Counted from the first letter of the stretch, positions 1 through 9,860 are shown. The stretch is DNA of 64,000 bases from Alphaproteobacteria bacterium (GCA_015654635.1 JAATGP010000035.1:166557-230556); one strand, 5' to 3'. Notes: a model not told the origin generated them from the sequence alone. Numbers and translations: made by a program.

Positions 1-1
1 C

Positions 2-937
2 ATTGCCGCCATTGCGGGCGTGCGGCGGCTGGCCGATTCCTTTGCCAAGTTGCAGGGTGCTTTCCAGGAAAAGGAGACTGCGTTTCAGGCGATCCCCAAG
101 ATGGGCCGTACAGAAATGCAGCCCGCCGTGCCGATGACACTGGGTCAGGAGTTTTCGGCCTTCGCTGAAGCTATTGCCCGCGACCGTTGGCGCACTTTTA
201 AATGCGAAGAACGGCTGCGTCTCGTAAATATTGGTGGCACCGCCATTGGCACCGGTCTGACGGCGCCGCGCGCTTTCATCTTCCGCGTTATCGAAGTTTT
301 GCGTTCGCTGACGGGCATGGGGCTGGCGCGCAGCGAAAATGTGATCGATGGCACCGCCAATGCCGACGCCTTTGTCGAAGTCTCGGGCATCTTGAAAGCC
401 TCCGCTGCCAATCTTTCCAAAATCGCGGGAGACCTTCGCTTCTTGCATTTCTTGGGCGAGATCGCACTGCCGCCCTTGCAGGCCGGGTCTTCGATCATGC
501 CGGGCAAGATTAACCCGGTGATGACGGAGGCGGTGATGCAGGTGGCGATGGCGGCGCGCGCCAATGATGGCATCATCACCGATTGTGCCGCCCATGGCAC
601 CTTGCAGATCAACGAATTCATGCCGCTCTTGGCTTGGGCCCTACTCGACACGCTGGAGATGCTGAACAATGCCGTGCGCGCGTTGACCAAGCATATTGCG
701 GGCATCGAGGCCAATGCGGGGCGCTGTGCGGCTTATCTCGCCGACAGCCCGACATTGATCACCGCCTTCCTGCCGAAAATCGGTTACGAGCGTGCCGAGG
801 CTCTGGCCGAAGAATACGGCGCCACGCATGGCCTCACCCTGCGCGCCTTCCTTGCCGCTAGGCTGGGGCAGGCGATGGTGGATGAAGTGCTGGCGGCGCC
901 CAATCTCATCAAACTCGGCCACACGGAAGCGGAATGA
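2..937 (+). CDS. aspA: Aspartate ammonia-lyase, C-terminal part (5' end outside window)
   Basis: Partial gene; the frame is open to the left edge. The product belongs to the aspartase/fumarase superfamily, which removes ammonia from aspartate to give fumarate. The signature loop GSSIMPGKINPV, carrying the catalytic serine, is at about positions 489-524, and the C-terminal helical domain follows. Aspartase and fumarase share this fold; the aspartase call leans on context, because aspartase genes are often found inside [FeFe]-hydrogenase maturation clusters beside hydE, hydF and hydG. Its stop overlaps the hydF start by 4 bp (ATGA), so the two are co-transcribed and probably translationally coupled. 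The family is usually about 460-480 residues, so roughly a third is missing here. Confidence 0.88.
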   Translation: MAAIAGVRRLADSFAKLQGAFQEKETAFQAIPKMGRTEMQPAVPMTLGQEFSAFAEAIARDRWRTFKCEERLRLVNIGGTAIGTGLTAPRAFIFRVIEVLRSLTGMGLARSENVIDGTANADAFVEVSGILKASAANLSKIAGDLRFLHFLGEIALPPLQAGSSIMPGKINPVMTEAVMQVAMAARANDGIITDCAAHGTLQINEFMPLLAWALLDTLEMLNNAVRALTKHIAGIEANAGRCAAYLADSPTLITAFLPKIGYERAEALAEEYGATHGLTLRAFLAARLGQAMVDEVLAAPNLIKLGHTEAE

Positions 938-2172
938 TGCTGCCCAACACCCCCAAAGCCGGCCGTTTGCATATTGGTATCGCGGGCCGCGTCAATGTCG
1001 GCAAATCCTCCTTCCTCAATATGCTGGCGGGACAAGATGTGGCAATCACCTCGGCGATTCCGGGCACCACGACCGATGTGGTGGAAAAGACGATGGAGCT
1101 GTTACCCCTCGGTCCCGTGACTTTGATTGATACCGCCGGGCTTGATGATTCCTCCGATCTCGGCGCTCAGCGCATCGAGATGAGCAAAAAAGCGCTGCGC
1201 CGTGCCGATATTCTCACCATCGTGGTCACGCCCGATGCCTGGAGCGGCCATGAAGACGACCTCGTCAATGAAGCGCGCGCCGCCAAGGTGCCGGTGCTGG
1301 TGGTCATCAACAAGACCGACCTGAAGGAGCCGTCACCCGATTTTCTCTCTCTTATAGATGTAAAGAGGCTCGCCTGGGTTTCCGGCTCTTCAACGGCCAG
1401 CGGCGAGGGCTTGCGCCAAGCCTTCAAGGATGCCGTGCGGGGGCTGTTGCCGACTTTATATACAGCGCCGCCGAGTCTTCTGGGCGATCTATTGCCGGCC
1501 GGGGGCCTCGCAGTGCTTGTGGTACCGATCGACCTGGGCGCCCCCGCGGGCCGGCTGATCGTGCCGCAAGTACAGGCTTTGCGCGATCTCCTGGATAACG
1601 ATGCCGGTGCCCTGGTGGTTAAGGACCGTGAATATGCGGCTACCCTGGCGCGGCTGAAAACACCGCCCGATCTTGTCGTTTGCGACTCTCAGGTCGTCGC
1701 CCGGGTGGTCGCTGACACGCCGCGGGACGTTCCGCTTACCACCTTTTCGATCTTGTTCGCGCGCTTCAAAGGAGAATTGGACGGGCTGGCGCGCGGGGCG
1801 GGAGTCTTGAACCATCTAAGGCCAGGCGACCGCATCTTAATTGCCGAAGGCTGTTCGCATCATCCCCTCGAGGACGATATCGGACGGGTGAAGATTCCGC
1901 GCTGGCTACGCCAGTTTGCCGGCTGCGAACTCACCATAGACAACTGCGCCGGCCACGATTTTCCGTTAAATATTGCCGATTATCGCCTCGTTATTCATTG
2001 CGGGGGGTGTGTGATGACACGCCAGGAAATGGTTTCGCGCATGGGGGAAGCGGCGGCGGCTAGGGTTCAAATGACCAATTATGGCCTCGCCATTTCCGTG
2101 CTGCAGGGCGTTTTGGAGCGGGCCTTGTCACCCTTTCCTAACGCTATGGAAGCTTATCGCGGCGTTTTATAG
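934..2172 (+). CDS. hydF: [FeFe]-hydrogenase maturation GTPase HydF
   Basis: A 412-residue protein of normal HydF length. HydF is the scaffold on which the 2Fe precursor of the hydrogenase H-cluster is assembled with HydE and HydG. The N-terminal Ras-like GTPase domain shows the P-loop GRVNVGKSS (residues 18-26), the switch region PGTTTD, DTAG (66-69) and NKTD. The C-terminal cluster domain carries the HydF signature C-x-H (C307, H309) and HCGGC (H355, C356, C359), which binds a [4Fe-4S] cluster. An adjacent ATG at 937 is an alternative start. HydE, HydG and the hydrogenase itself are not in the window and are expected upstream. This gene is direct evidence for an H2-producing or H2-using [FeFe] enzyme, which is unusual in alphaproteobacteria. 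Confidence 0.96.
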   Translation: MMLPNTPKAGRLHIGIAGRVNVGKSSFLNMLAGQDVAITSAIPGTTTDVVEKTMELLPLGPVTLIDTAGLDDSSDLGAQRIEMSKKALRRADILTIVVTPDAWSGHEDDLVNEARAAKVPVLVVINKTDLKEPSPDFLSLIDVKRLAWVSGSSTASGEGLRQAFKDAVRGLLPTLYTAPPSLLGDLLPAGGLAVLVVPIDLGAPAGRLIVPQVQALRDLLDNDAGALVVKDREYAATLARLKTPPDLVVCDSQVVARVVADTPRDVPLTTFSILFARFKGELDGLARGAGVLNHLRPGDRILIAEGCSHHPLEDDIGRVKIPRWLRQFAGCELTIDNCAGHDFPLNIADYRLVIHCGGCVMTRQEMVSRMGEAAAARVQMTNYGLAISVLQGVLERALSPFPNAMEAYRGVL

Positions 2173-2311
2173 TCCGAATCCGCATCCGAATTGCCACGGC
2201 GGGGTTGCAAGTCAGCTATTCTGCACTAGTTATCCCAGGGACTCCGATGCGGATTGCGCAGCGGGAAGCGCTGTTGGGTGCGCTCACGGGGACTTCTTTT
2301 TTATTACGGGA

Positions 2312-3538
2312 ATGATCATGGCTTCAGGACACGACGGAATGTGGCGCAGCGGCGCTTCGACCGATGCGATGGGCGCTGCTCCCCGGAGTGGCATCGGTCG
2401 CTATATCACTCCCCGGATGCGGTGGGTGATCATCATTTCGGCGATCATTTTCGTTTTGCTCTTCGCCTATCTGGTCGTTTTGCCTTACGTCTTTATGAAT
2501 TTCATAATGTCGAAGAGCGACTTCATCCAGCCCCAAACAGTCTCTACGACGCATGCCGCCAAGACGCTTTGGCAGACGCAGGTTCATGCGGTCGGTACTT
2601 TCCATGCCGTGCAGGGCGCTGATCTGGCTTCGGAAGTGGTTGGCATTGTTACCAAAACCGACTTCAAGGCCGGGGACGATGTGCCTGCCGGAAAAATCCT
2701 GATCCAGCTCAACGACGATAGCGATAGAGCCCAACTTGCTGCCTTGCGCGCGAACGCCGAAGAAGCGTTGCAGACCTACAAGCGCAATGTCGGATTGGCT
2801 CAGGCCAATGCTGTTTCCAAGCAGGCCTACGACACCGCCGTTGCCAATATGAAATCCACGCAGGCCCAAGCCGAGGCGCAGGCGGCTTTGGTGGCGAAGA
2901 AGGCCATCCGGGCGCCATTCGCCGGCCGCGTTGGTATTCGCCAAGTCGATGTCGGCCAGTATATTGCTGCCGGAACGACCCTCGTGACCCTGCAGCAGCT
3001 CGATCCCATCGATGTCGATTTTACCGTGCCGCAGCAGCAGGCCAGCCTCTTGAAGGCCGGTGATCCTGTGAGTGTGACCAGCGATGCAGCCCCCGGTCAG
3101 ACCTTCAAGGGCCGGATCATGGCGCTTGACCCCAAGGTGGACAACGCCACCCGCAACGTGCGGGTGCGCGCCGAAGTGGCCAATCCCGGCAAAATCCTCT
3201 TCCCCGGCATGTTCGCAACCGTCGTCACCGATATCGGCAGTGCCCAGCCGCAATTGACCCTTCCCCAGACGGCCATCACCTACAATCCTTATGGCGATGT
3301 CGTCTATGTGGTCGGCAAAGCCAAGAACGAGAAGGGTAAGGAGCAGTTGGTCGTCAATCAGCGCTTCGTGACCCTGGGCGATACCCGCGGCGATCAGGTG
3401 GCCGTTCTTTCGGGTGTGACCGATAAGGACCTTGTGGTGTCAAGTGGCCAGCTGAAATTGAAGAATGGAGCGGTGGTGCTCATCAACAACAGCGTGCGAC
3501 TGCCTAACAATCCCGCGCCCAACCCGATTCAGCAGTAG
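2312..3538 (+). CDS. RND efflux periplasmic adaptor (HlyD/AcrA family)
   Basis: Membrane fusion protein that links an inner-membrane RND pump to an outer-membrane channel. From ATG 2312 it is about 408 residues; ATG 2318, with GGGA upstream, is equally possible. The N-terminus is cytoplasmic with one membrane anchor (WVIIISAIIFVLLFAYLVVL) rather than a lipoprotein signal. Next come a lipoyl/barrel-sandwich half-motif (GDDVPAGKILIQL), a short coiled-coil hairpin rich in Ala, Gln and Lys, the second half-motif (IRAPFAGRVGIRQVDVGQYI) and the beta-barrel domain. The pump gene starts 11 bp downstream, so they form one operon. No TolC-type channel gene is present in the window. Confidence 0.93.
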   Translation: MIMASGHDGMWRSGASTDAMGAAPRSGIGRYITPRMRWVIIISAIIFVLLFAYLVVLPYVFMNFIMSKSDFIQPQTVSTTHAAKTLWQTQVHAVGTFHAVQGADLASEVVGIVTKTDFKAGDDVPAGKILIQLNDDSDRAQLAALRANAEEALQTYKRNVGLAQANAVSKQAYDTAVANMKSTQAQAEAQAALVAKKAIRAPFAGRVGIRQVDVGQYIAAGTTLVTLQQLDPIDVDFTVPQQQASLLKAGDPVSVTSDAAPGQTFKGRIMALDPKVDNATRNVRVRAEVANPGKILFPGMFATVVTDIGSAQPQLTLPQTAITYNPYGDVVYVVGKAKNEKGKEQLVVNQRFVTLGDTRGDQVAVLSGVTDKDLVVSSGQLKLKNGAVVLINNSVRLPNNPAPNPIQQ

Positions 3539-3549
3539 GCCGCCCGCAC

Positions 3550-6500
3550 ATGAACTTTACGGACATCTTCATCAGGCGCCCGGTCCTGGCGATCGTGGTG
3601 AGCTTGGCTATTTTCGTGATCGGTCTGCGTGCCATCAGCGGTCTTCCGGTGCGCCAATATCCGGTGACGCAAAACGCCGTGGTGACCATCTCCACCGCCT
3701 ATTACGGGGCCAGCCCCGAAACGGTTGCGGGCTTCATCACCACGCCGCTCGAAAATGCGGTCGCTCAGGCAGACGGCATCGACTACATGTCGTCGAAATC
3801 AGTCCAGGGCTCTTCGACCATCACCGTCAATCTGCGGCTCAATTTCGATGCTTCCAAGGCATTGGCGCAGATCATCACCCAGGTTAATTCGGTCAAGAAC
3901 CAGATGCCGCCGCAAGCGCAGGCATCCGTGATTTCGATCGCCGTTGGCCAATCCGTTTCAGCGCTCTATATCACGTACAATTCCAAGGTGCTGCCAACCA
4001 ACAAAATCACGGATTATCTGATCCGCGTGGTGCAGCCACAGCTCCAGGCTGTATCCGGTGTGCAGCAGGCCCAAATTCTCGGCGGCAAGACCTTTGCCAT
4101 CCGCGTTTGGATCGACCCCGATAAGCTTGCGGCCTATAACCTAACGGCGAGCGACATCTACAGCGTGCTCGGTACCAACAACTACCTCTCAGCCATTGGT
4201 CAGTCGCGCGGCCAGATGGTGCAGATAAATCTGACCGCTTCGACCAATCTGCACTCGGTCGATGAGTTCAAAAATCTTGTCATCAAGTCGTCCAATGGCG
4301 CTTATATTCATCTATCGGATGTGGCGCGTGTGACCCTTGGCACCACCGATTACGATTCAGAAGCGCGCTTCGACGGCAATCCGGGCGTCGTGATCGCCAT
4401 CAATACTACGCCGACATCGAATGTGCTTGATGTCATCAAGAATGTGCGGGCGGTACTGCCAGGCATCGATGCGCAATTGCCCAGAGGTCTTGATTCTTTT
4501 GTCGCCTATGATTCGACCAAGTTCATTTCCAGCGCGATCACCGAGGTCGAGTGGACGCTGGGCGAAGCCATCATCATTGTCATTCTGGTTATCTTCGTCT
4601 TCTTGGGTTCCCCGCGCGCGGTGATCATTCCTATTGTGACGATTCCGCTGTCTCTGATCGGCGCGGGCATCTTCATGCTGATCTTCGGCTTCACCTTAAA
4701 CCTCCTGACCCTGCTTGCCTTCGTGCTCGCCATCGGACTGGTGGTCGATGACGCGATCATTGTGGTGGAGAACGTCAGCCGGCATATCGAGGAGGGCCGA
4801 TCGCCCTACGACGCCTCGATCATGGCTGCGCGCGAGCTCGGTGGCCCGATCATCGCGATGGCCATCGTGCTCGTCGCGGTCTATGTGCCGATCGGCTTCA
4901 TTGGCGGGCTAACCGGTGCGCTGTTCACGGAATTTGCCTTCACGCTGGTAGGCGCAGTGGTAATCTCCACCATCGTGGCCCTGACGCTGTCGCCGATGAT
5001 GGCATCGAGGCTTCTGCTTTCACATTCGTCCACGCGCTCGGATCTGGAACGGCGGATCGTCACCTACATCGACGACAAATTCGATAAGCTGCACAATCTT
5101 TATCAGCGTGCACTGCACAGCGTCTTGAACGAGTTGCCGGTGGTGGTGGTTTTCGCCTGCATCATTTTCGGCATGATCTTCTTCCTTTTTTCCCATTCCA
5201 AATCGGAACTGGCCCCCAATGAGGATCAGGGCTTCATGTTGGCGCTGGTGACACCACCGCCGACGGCAACGCTGGAACAGTCGCTCATTTGGCAAAACCA
5301 GGCGCTCAAGGTCGCCCGCTTGTTTCCAGAGACCGATCACACCTTCCAAATCACCTCACCTGGCACGAATCTCATGGGCATCGTGCTGAAGCCATGGAGC
5401 GAGCGCCACCGCTCGGCCGATCAGATTCAGCAGTCACAGGATCCCAAGACCAAAACACTGCAATCTGAGATGTCAAAACTCTCCGGTGTGCGTGCAGCGG
5501 CCTTCCAGATTCCGCCGCTGCCGGGCCCGGGCGGTCTTGGCGTGCAATATGTCATTCAGACCACGCAGTCCTTCGAGCAGCTCAATGAAGTGACCCAGAA
5601 GATCGTCGATGCTGCCAACCAGTCCGGCGACTTCTTCTATGTTGACTCAAGCCTGAAGTTCGACAATCCGCAGACCGAAGTGGTGATCGACCGCGACAAG
5701 GTGGCGGGCATGGGCTTGACCATGGGTGATGTGGGTGATGCGCTTACGTCTATGCTTGGCGGCGGCTATGTGAACTATTTCGACCTGTCGGGAAGAGCCT
5801 ATCAAGTGATCCCGCAGGTACAGCAGAGCTCTCGCCTCAACCCGGAACAGCTGGGCAGCTATTACATTCGCTCCGGGGCCGGCACGAGCATTCCGCTATC
5901 GACCGTTGCTCATCTGAAGAGCTCGGTGACGCCGGAATCGCTGGATCACTTCCAGCAGCAGAACGCTACCACCCTCACCCTCATTCCCCGTCCGGGCGTG
6001 ACCACTGGCGATGCGGTCGCCGCGCTCAATAAGATCTCTGCTGACGTGATGCCGGCCGGCTATCGCGTCGATTATGCCGGCGCGACGCGTCAGTACATGC
6101 AGGAATCGAGTGCTCTGATCCAAACCTTCTTCTTTGCCCTCATCATCATTTTCCTGGCGCTGGCGGCACTGTTTGAGAGCTTCCGTGATCCGTTGACCAT
6201 TCTCATCTCGGTGCCGATGTCGATTTGCGGTGCCTTGATCTTCGTGGCGCTGGGTGTCGGCGGGGCCAGTCTCAACATCTATACCGAGGTGGGGCTTGTG
6301 ACCCTCATCGGCTTGATCTCCAAGCACGGCATTCTGATCGTGCGCTTTGCCAACGACTTGCAGGCTCAGGGCCACGACAAGCGCAAGGCCATCGAAGAGG
6401 CGGCCGCTATCCGCTTACGTCCAATTCTGATGACGACGGCTGCTATGGTGCTCGGCGTTATGCCGCTGATCTTGGCCAGCGGGGCAGGGGCTTCAGCACG

Positions 6501-6630
6501 CTTCAACCTCGGCCTTGTGATTGCAGGCGGCCTTTCCATCGGCACGCTGTTCACCCTCTTTGTGGTGCCGTCGATCTATCTTTTGATCGGCGAAAAGCGC
6601 CACCCCAATGAGGATGAGCCGGTGATCTGA
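3550..6630 (+). CDS. RND multidrug efflux pump, inner-membrane subunit (AcrB/HAE1 family)
   Basis: A 1026-residue proton-driven transporter of the hydrophobe/amphiphile efflux family; the length is typical. It begins MNFTDIFIRRPVLAIVVSL, the standard first transmembrane helix. The proton-relay aspartate pair in TM4 is intact (GLVVDDAIIVVEN, D400 and D401). The second half repeats the architecture, with the GLISKHGILIVRFAN region in TM10. The family pumps drugs, detergents, phenolics and similar compounds out through an adaptor and an outer-membrane channel. The substrate cannot be read from sequence; plant phenolics would suit the neighbouring hemicellulose genes, but that is guesswork. A strong terminator follows 26 bp after the stop. 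Confidence 0.96.
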   Translation: MNFTDIFIRRPVLAIVVSLAIFVIGLRAISGLPVRQYPVTQNAVVTISTAYYGASPETVAGFITTPLENAVAQADGIDYMSSKSVQGSSTITVNLRLNFDASKALAQIITQVNSVKNQMPPQAQASVISIAVGQSVSALYITYNSKVLPTNKITDYLIRVVQPQLQAVSGVQQAQILGGKTFAIRVWIDPDKLAAYNLTASDIYSVLGTNNYLSAIGQSRGQMVQINLTASTNLHSVDEFKNLVIKSSNGAYIHLSDVARVTLGTTDYDSEARFDGNPGVVIAINTTPTSNVLDVIKNVRAVLPGIDAQLPRGLDSFVAYDSTKFISSAITEVEWTLGEAIIIVILVIFVFLGSPRAVIIPIVTIPLSLIGAGIFMLIFGFTLNLLTLLAFVLAIGLVVDDAIIVVENVSRHIEEGRSPYDASIMAARELGGPIIAMAIVLVAVYVPIGFIGGLTGALFTEFAFTLVGAVVISTIVALTLSPMMASRLLLSHSSTRSDLERRIVTYIDDKFDKLHNLYQRALHSVLNELPVVVVFACIIFGMIFFLFSHSKSELAPNEDQGFMLALVTPPPTATLEQSLIWQNQALKVARLFPETDHTFQITSPGTNLMGIVLKPWSERHRSADQIQQSQDPKTKTLQSEMSKLSGVRAAAFQIPPLPGPGGLGVQYVIQTTQSFEQLNEVTQKIVDAANQSGDFFYVDSSLKFDNPQTEVVIDRDKVAGMGLTMGDVGDALTSMLGGGYVNYFDLSGRAYQVIPQVQQSSRLNPEQLGSYYIRSGAGTSIPLSTVAHLKSSVTPESLDHFQQQNATTLTLIPRPGVTTGDAVAALNKISADVMPAGYRVDYAGATRQYMQESSALIQTFFFALIIIFLALAALFESFRDPLTILISVPMSICGALIFVALGVGGASLNIYTEVGLVTLIGLISKHGILIVRFANDLQAQGHDKRKAIEEAAAIRLRPILMTTAAMVLGVMPLILASGAGASARFNLGLVIAGGLSIGTLFTLFVVPSIYLLIGEKRHPNEDEPVI

Positions 6631-6655
6631 TCCGGTCGACCCCAAAGCAGCAAAG

Positions 6656-6684
6656 AAAAAGGCCGCTGGTGACAGCGGCCTTTT
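6656..6684 (+). terminator. Rho-independent terminator of the RND operon
   Basis: Perfect 12-bp stem AAAAGGCCGCTG / CAGCGGCCTTTT (6657-6668 with 6673-6684) around the loop GTGA, ending in a T run. It lies just after the pump stop. The A/T-flanked stem could also act on the opposite strand for manD, but that gene ends 140 bp away. Confidence 0.9.
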
Positions 6685-6823
6685 CGCATTCATCGCAATA
6701 TATTTTGTTCGGGAATTCGAGACGCAGGCTTCAAGGGCGATGCAAAATAGTTTTTACCTCTGATTTTCCTGCGCTTTCCGCAAAACACTCTGCGAATGCC
6801 TTGCATCTTCCCAAAAAGATTTC

Positions 6824-8038
6824 CTACCAGTTCGTCATCGCCCCGCCCTGCTCGAGGCGGTTCACGGGCAGATAGGCGCGCTTATAGGGGTATTTGGCGG
6901 CTTCTTTCTCATCGATATCGACGCCGTGGCCGGGGGTCTCGCCGGGATGTATGTAGCCATCTTCGAATTTGTAGGAGATCTTGAAGATGCTCTCCATTTG
7001 CTTGGAATGGGGCATATGCTCCTGAATGCCGAAATTGTGGATCGCCATGTCGAAATTCAACGCGCAGGCCATCGTGATCGGCGACAAGTCGGTGGCGCCA
7101 TGGAAGCCTGTCTTGACGTTGTAGAGATCGGCAAGGGCCGCGATCTGCCGCAGATGGGTGAGGCCACCGGCATGAACAATGGTCGCACGGATATAGTCGA
7201 TCAACTGTTCCTGGATAAGGTGACGGCAATCATGAATGGAATTGAATACCTCGCCGACGGCTAAAGGGGTCGTGGTGTGCTGACGAATGAGGCGGAAGTT
7301 TTCCTGATTGTCATCGTCCACCGCATCCTCCATCCAGAACAGGCGGTAGGGTTCGAGATCCTTGCCCACGCGGGCTGCCTCGATCGGGGTCAAGCGATGA
7401 TGAACATCGTGGAGCAGATGAACATCTTCGCCGAGCGCCTGGCGGCCGGCTTCGAACAGCTTGGGCACCGCCCGCATATACTTTTCGGTCGACCACAGGT
7501 TTTCGGTCGGCAGATCGGAATCGGCCGGCTCATAGGCCTCTTTGCCATGGGCCACACCATAGGTGGAGGCCAGGCCCGGCACACCCGACTGCAGGCGGAT
7601 CGCCTTATAACCCATCTCTTTATGCTTCAGCGCATCTTCAATGGTTTCTTCGATCGTGTGGCCATTGGAGTGGCAATAAACGAGCACTCCGTCGCGGGCG
7701 GCGCCGCCGAGGAGCTGGTAGAGTGGCATGCCGGCCGCTTTGGCTTTAATGTCCCACAGCGCCATATCGACGGCAGCAATGGCTGACATGGTGACCGGCC
7801 CGCGGCGCCAATAGGCACCCCGATAGAGGAACTGCCAGATATCTTCGATGCGGTGCGCATCCCTGCCAATCAGGCAGGGGACAACATGGTCCTCAAGATA
7901 GCTGGCGACGGCCAATTCGCGGCCATTCAGCGTGGCATCGCCCACACCATAGATGCCGTCCTTGGTCTCGATCTTCAGGGTAACGAAATTGCGTCCCGGA
8001 CTGGATACGATGACGCGGGCGGCTTCAATCTTGAGCAT
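6824..8038 (-). CDS. manD: D-mannonate dehydratase, enolase superfamily (ManD)
   Basis: A 404-residue member of the mandelate racemase/muconate lactonizing group of the enolase superfamily, closely resembling the ManD type. ManD dehydrates D-mannonate to 2-keto-3-deoxygluconate in glucuronate breakdown. Visible family signatures are [16 protein letters not shown] near the N-terminus, [27 protein letters not shown], the metal-ligand strand region ([19 protein letters not shown]), AVGEVFN and [11 protein letters not shown], ending in the conserved GHGVDIDE and YKRAYLPV segments. The start ATG at 8038 is preceded by GGGAG; an in-frame start 13 codons upstream lacks support. It is divergent from the symporter gene and shares its control region. 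It replaces the unrelated UxuA enzyme as partner of the fructuronate reductase at 28364. Confidence 0.94.
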   Translation of the reverse strand: MLKIEAARVIVSSPGRNFVTLKIETKDGIYGVGDATLNGRELAVASYLEDHVVPCLIGRDAHRIEDIWQFLYRGAYWRRGPVTMSAIAAVDMALWDIKAKAAGMPLYQLLGGAARDGVLVYCHSNGHTIEETIEDALKHKEMGYKAIRLQSGVPGLASTYGVAHGKEAYEPADSDLPTENLWSTEKYMRAVPKLFEAGRQALGEDVHLLHDVHHRLTPIEAARVGKDLEPYRLFWMEDAVDDDNQENFRLIRQHTTTPLAVGEVFNSIHDCRHLIQEQLIDYIRATIVHAGGLTHLRQIAALADLYNVKTGFHGATDLSPITMACALNFDMAIHNFGIQEHMPHSKQMESIFKISYKFEDGYIHPGETPGHGVDIDEKEAAKYPYKRAYLPVNRLEQGGAMTNW

Positions 8039-8189
8039 GGTGTTTCTCCCGAACTGGCTATGGGACCGGTAACACAATCGTAGGCCGGGGTCTCGTCAAG
8101 GCTAAATTTTTTCATTTTGGCTGCACGCGGCATTAGTGCGCTTTTGGGCCCCTGCTTTTGGCCATTAGGGCTGCGATATAGTGTCATTC

Positions 8190-8195
8190 TATAAT
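8190..8195 (+). promoter_or_regulatory. Candidate -10 element for the symporter operon
   Basis: A perfect TATAAT reading towards the symporter gene; no good -35 hexamer is seen 16-18 bp upstream. The operator palindrome begins 20 bp downstream of it, where a bound repressor would block a polymerase starting here. Confidence 0.5.
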
Positions 8196-8215
8196 GCGGA
8201 GGCTGAGTTGCGCTT

Positions 8216-8229
8216 TGATAACGCTAACA
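8216..8229. promoter_or_regulatory. XylR-like (LacI-family) operator, site 1
   Basis: TGATAACGCTAACA, a 14-bp imperfect palindrome with a central CG, typical of LacI-family operators. The identical 14-mer recurs at 14633, and variants occur at 24693 and 29920. It lies between manD and the symporter, so it may control both. It resembles the operator of the xylose repressor XylR described in Caulobacter (recalled from memory). No repressor gene is in the window. Confidence 0.75.
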
Positions 8230-8417
8230 CTAGAGTTCCGCGCGATCCTTCAGGCTTTTCGCAATGACGGTGAATGGGCTCTCAGCATCGCACTACGCCG
8301 GAGCCGTCATCCCAAAGAGCGCTGTCGACACACCATAAATTCAAGGCAACTCTGGCGCCCGCGCCTTGGCGCACGTCTGGAAGAGCCCGGCAAAAGCCGG
8401 CACAGGGAGGGAAGACT

Positions 8418-9788
8418 ATGAGTCAGAAATTACCCGTCACGGAGAAAGTCGGCTACGCGCTTGGCGATCTGGCCGCGAACTTCGTGTTCCAATTCATGAT
8501 CACGCTGCAGGTGACGTTCTATGTCGACGTCTACGGGCTTCCGCCCGACCAAGCGGCAATGATGTTCCTGGTTATCGGCATCGCAGTCGCCTTCATCAAC
8601 CCGATCATGGGGGTGATTGCAGACCGCACCGTTACCAAATGGGGCAAGTTCCGGCCGTGGCTGATCTGGACGGCGCTGCCGTTCGGCATCATCGGGGTGC
8701 TGACTTTCACCACGCCCGACTTGAGCATGGGCGGAAAGGTGATCTATGCCTGGGTCACTTACAGTCTGCTCAGGATCATCTACACGATCAACAATGTGCC
8801 CTATGCCTCGATCAATGCGGTGATGACCGACGATCCGGATGAGCGCAACAGCGCCTCTCAATACCGTCAGATCGCTGCCAATTCGGCCGGTTTCATCGTC
8901 GCCTCACTGGTGGTGCCGCTGATTAACGTCTTCGCCGGCGGTTCCAAGAACCCTGCCGATTTGGCGCGCGGCTACCAGTATACGATGGGCATCCTGATGC
9001 TCGTAGCGATGGTGCTGTTCGTGATTTCGTTCCTCAGCACCAAGGAACGCATTCTGCCCGATCCTAAGCAGAAGTCATCGCTGAAGCAGGATCTTGCCGA
9101 TCTGTTCAGCAACAAGCCATGGGCAATCCTGTTCCTTGTGACTCTCTTCTATTTCGCCGCGTTATGCATCCGCGGCAACGCCATGTTCCCCTACTGCAAG
9201 CTGTTCCAGGGCGACGAGAACTTATTCTCGTGGCTCAACGGCTTTGGGTTGATCTCGCTGCTCATCGGCGTGGCGTGCTCCAACGCCATCTCCGTGCGCA
9301 CTGGCAAGCGGTTGCTGTTCATTATCAGCATGGCGCTGACCGGGTTATTCACTTTGGCGCTCATGTTCCTGCCGGAGCACAACAACACGCTAATCATCGG
9401 GACCGAAGTCCTGCGTCAATTCTCGTTTGGCATCAGCGGTCCTGTTCTGTGGTCGATGATGGGCGACGTGGCCGATTACGGTGAATGGAAGAACGATCGC
9501 CGCGCGTCGGGCATCATCACCAGCGCCGTGGTATTCGCGCTCTGGGTTGGCCTGACGCTCGGCCAAGCTGCCGTCGGCGGGCTGTTCTCCTATTACGGCT
9601 ATGTTGCCAAGGCTGTGACCCAAACGCCGGAGGCCATCCATGGCGTCGTGCTGACCGGCGGCCTCTATGCCGGCGTGTGCTTCCTGATCGCCGCGGCTTT
9701 GCTGGTGGTCTATCCGCTCAACCGTGCGGAGAACCGGAAGATCGCTGACGAGTTGATCGCCCGTCGCAAGGCGCGCGAAGCCGCGTAA
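8418..9788 (+). CDS. GPH-family sugar:cation symporter (xylooligosaccharide importer)
   Basis: A 456-residue inner-membrane carrier of the glycoside-pentoside-hexuronide:cation symporter family (MelB/XynP type), about 12 membrane helices. The N-terminal signature EKVGYALGDLAANFVFQF and the loop DRTVTKWGKFRPWLIW are diagnostic. The start ATG has AGGGAGGGA (about 8403-8412) at good spacing. The gene leads an operon with a cytoplasmic GH52 beta-xylosidase and a secreted GH10 xylanase, which points to xylobiose or short xylooligosaccharides, possibly aldouronates, as cargo. Control by the operator at 8216 is likely. Substrate and coupling ion are inferred, not shown. Confidence 0.9.
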   Translation: MSQKLPVTEKVGYALGDLAANFVFQFMITLQVTFYVDVYGLPPDQAAMMFLVIGIAVAFINPIMGVIADRTVTKWGKFRPWLIWTALPFGIIGVLTFTTPDLSMGGKVIYAWVTYSLLRIIYTINNVPYASINAVMTDDPDERNSASQYRQIAANSAGFIVASLVVPLINVFAGGSKNPADLARGYQYTMGILMLVAMVLFVISFLSTKERILPDPKQKSSLKQDLADLFSNKPWAILFLVTLFYFAALCIRGNAMFPYCKLFQGDENLFSWLNGFGLISLLIGVACSNAISVRTGKRLLFIISMALTGLFTLALMFLPEHNNTLIIGTEVLRQFSFGISGPVLWSMMGDVADYGEWKNDRRASGIITSAVVFALWVGLTLGQAAVGGLFSYYGYVAKAVTQTPEAIHGVVLTGGLYAGVCFLIAAALLVVYPLNRAENRKIADELIARRKAREAA

Positions 9789-9808
9789 GGCGCCTCTATA
9801 GAGAAAGC

Positions 9809-9832
9809 CGGCGAGGGCAACGACCTTCGCCG
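9809..9832 (+). other. Intercistronic stem-loop between symporter and GH52 genes
   Basis: CGGCGAGG (9809-9816) can pair with CCTTCGCCG (9824-9832), with one bulged T and a 7-nt loop. No T tract follows, so it is more likely an mRNA-processing or stabilising element than a terminator. Similar hairpins occur after the GH52 gene and between the two Tat-type GH10 genes. Confidence 0.45.
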
Positions 9833-9860
9833 ATACCCCTACCCAACATACGAGGAAACC

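Larger units (their letters stand above)
8039..8417. other. Divergent intergenic region between manD and the sugar symporter
   Basis: 379 bp with no convincing gene. It holds a perfect TATAAT on the plus strand at 8190-8195 and, 20 bp later, the 14-bp operator palindrome at 8216-8229. A possible 75-codon frame over 8194-8421 has no codon or homology support and runs through these control elements, so I treat it as noise. Confidence 0.7.
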
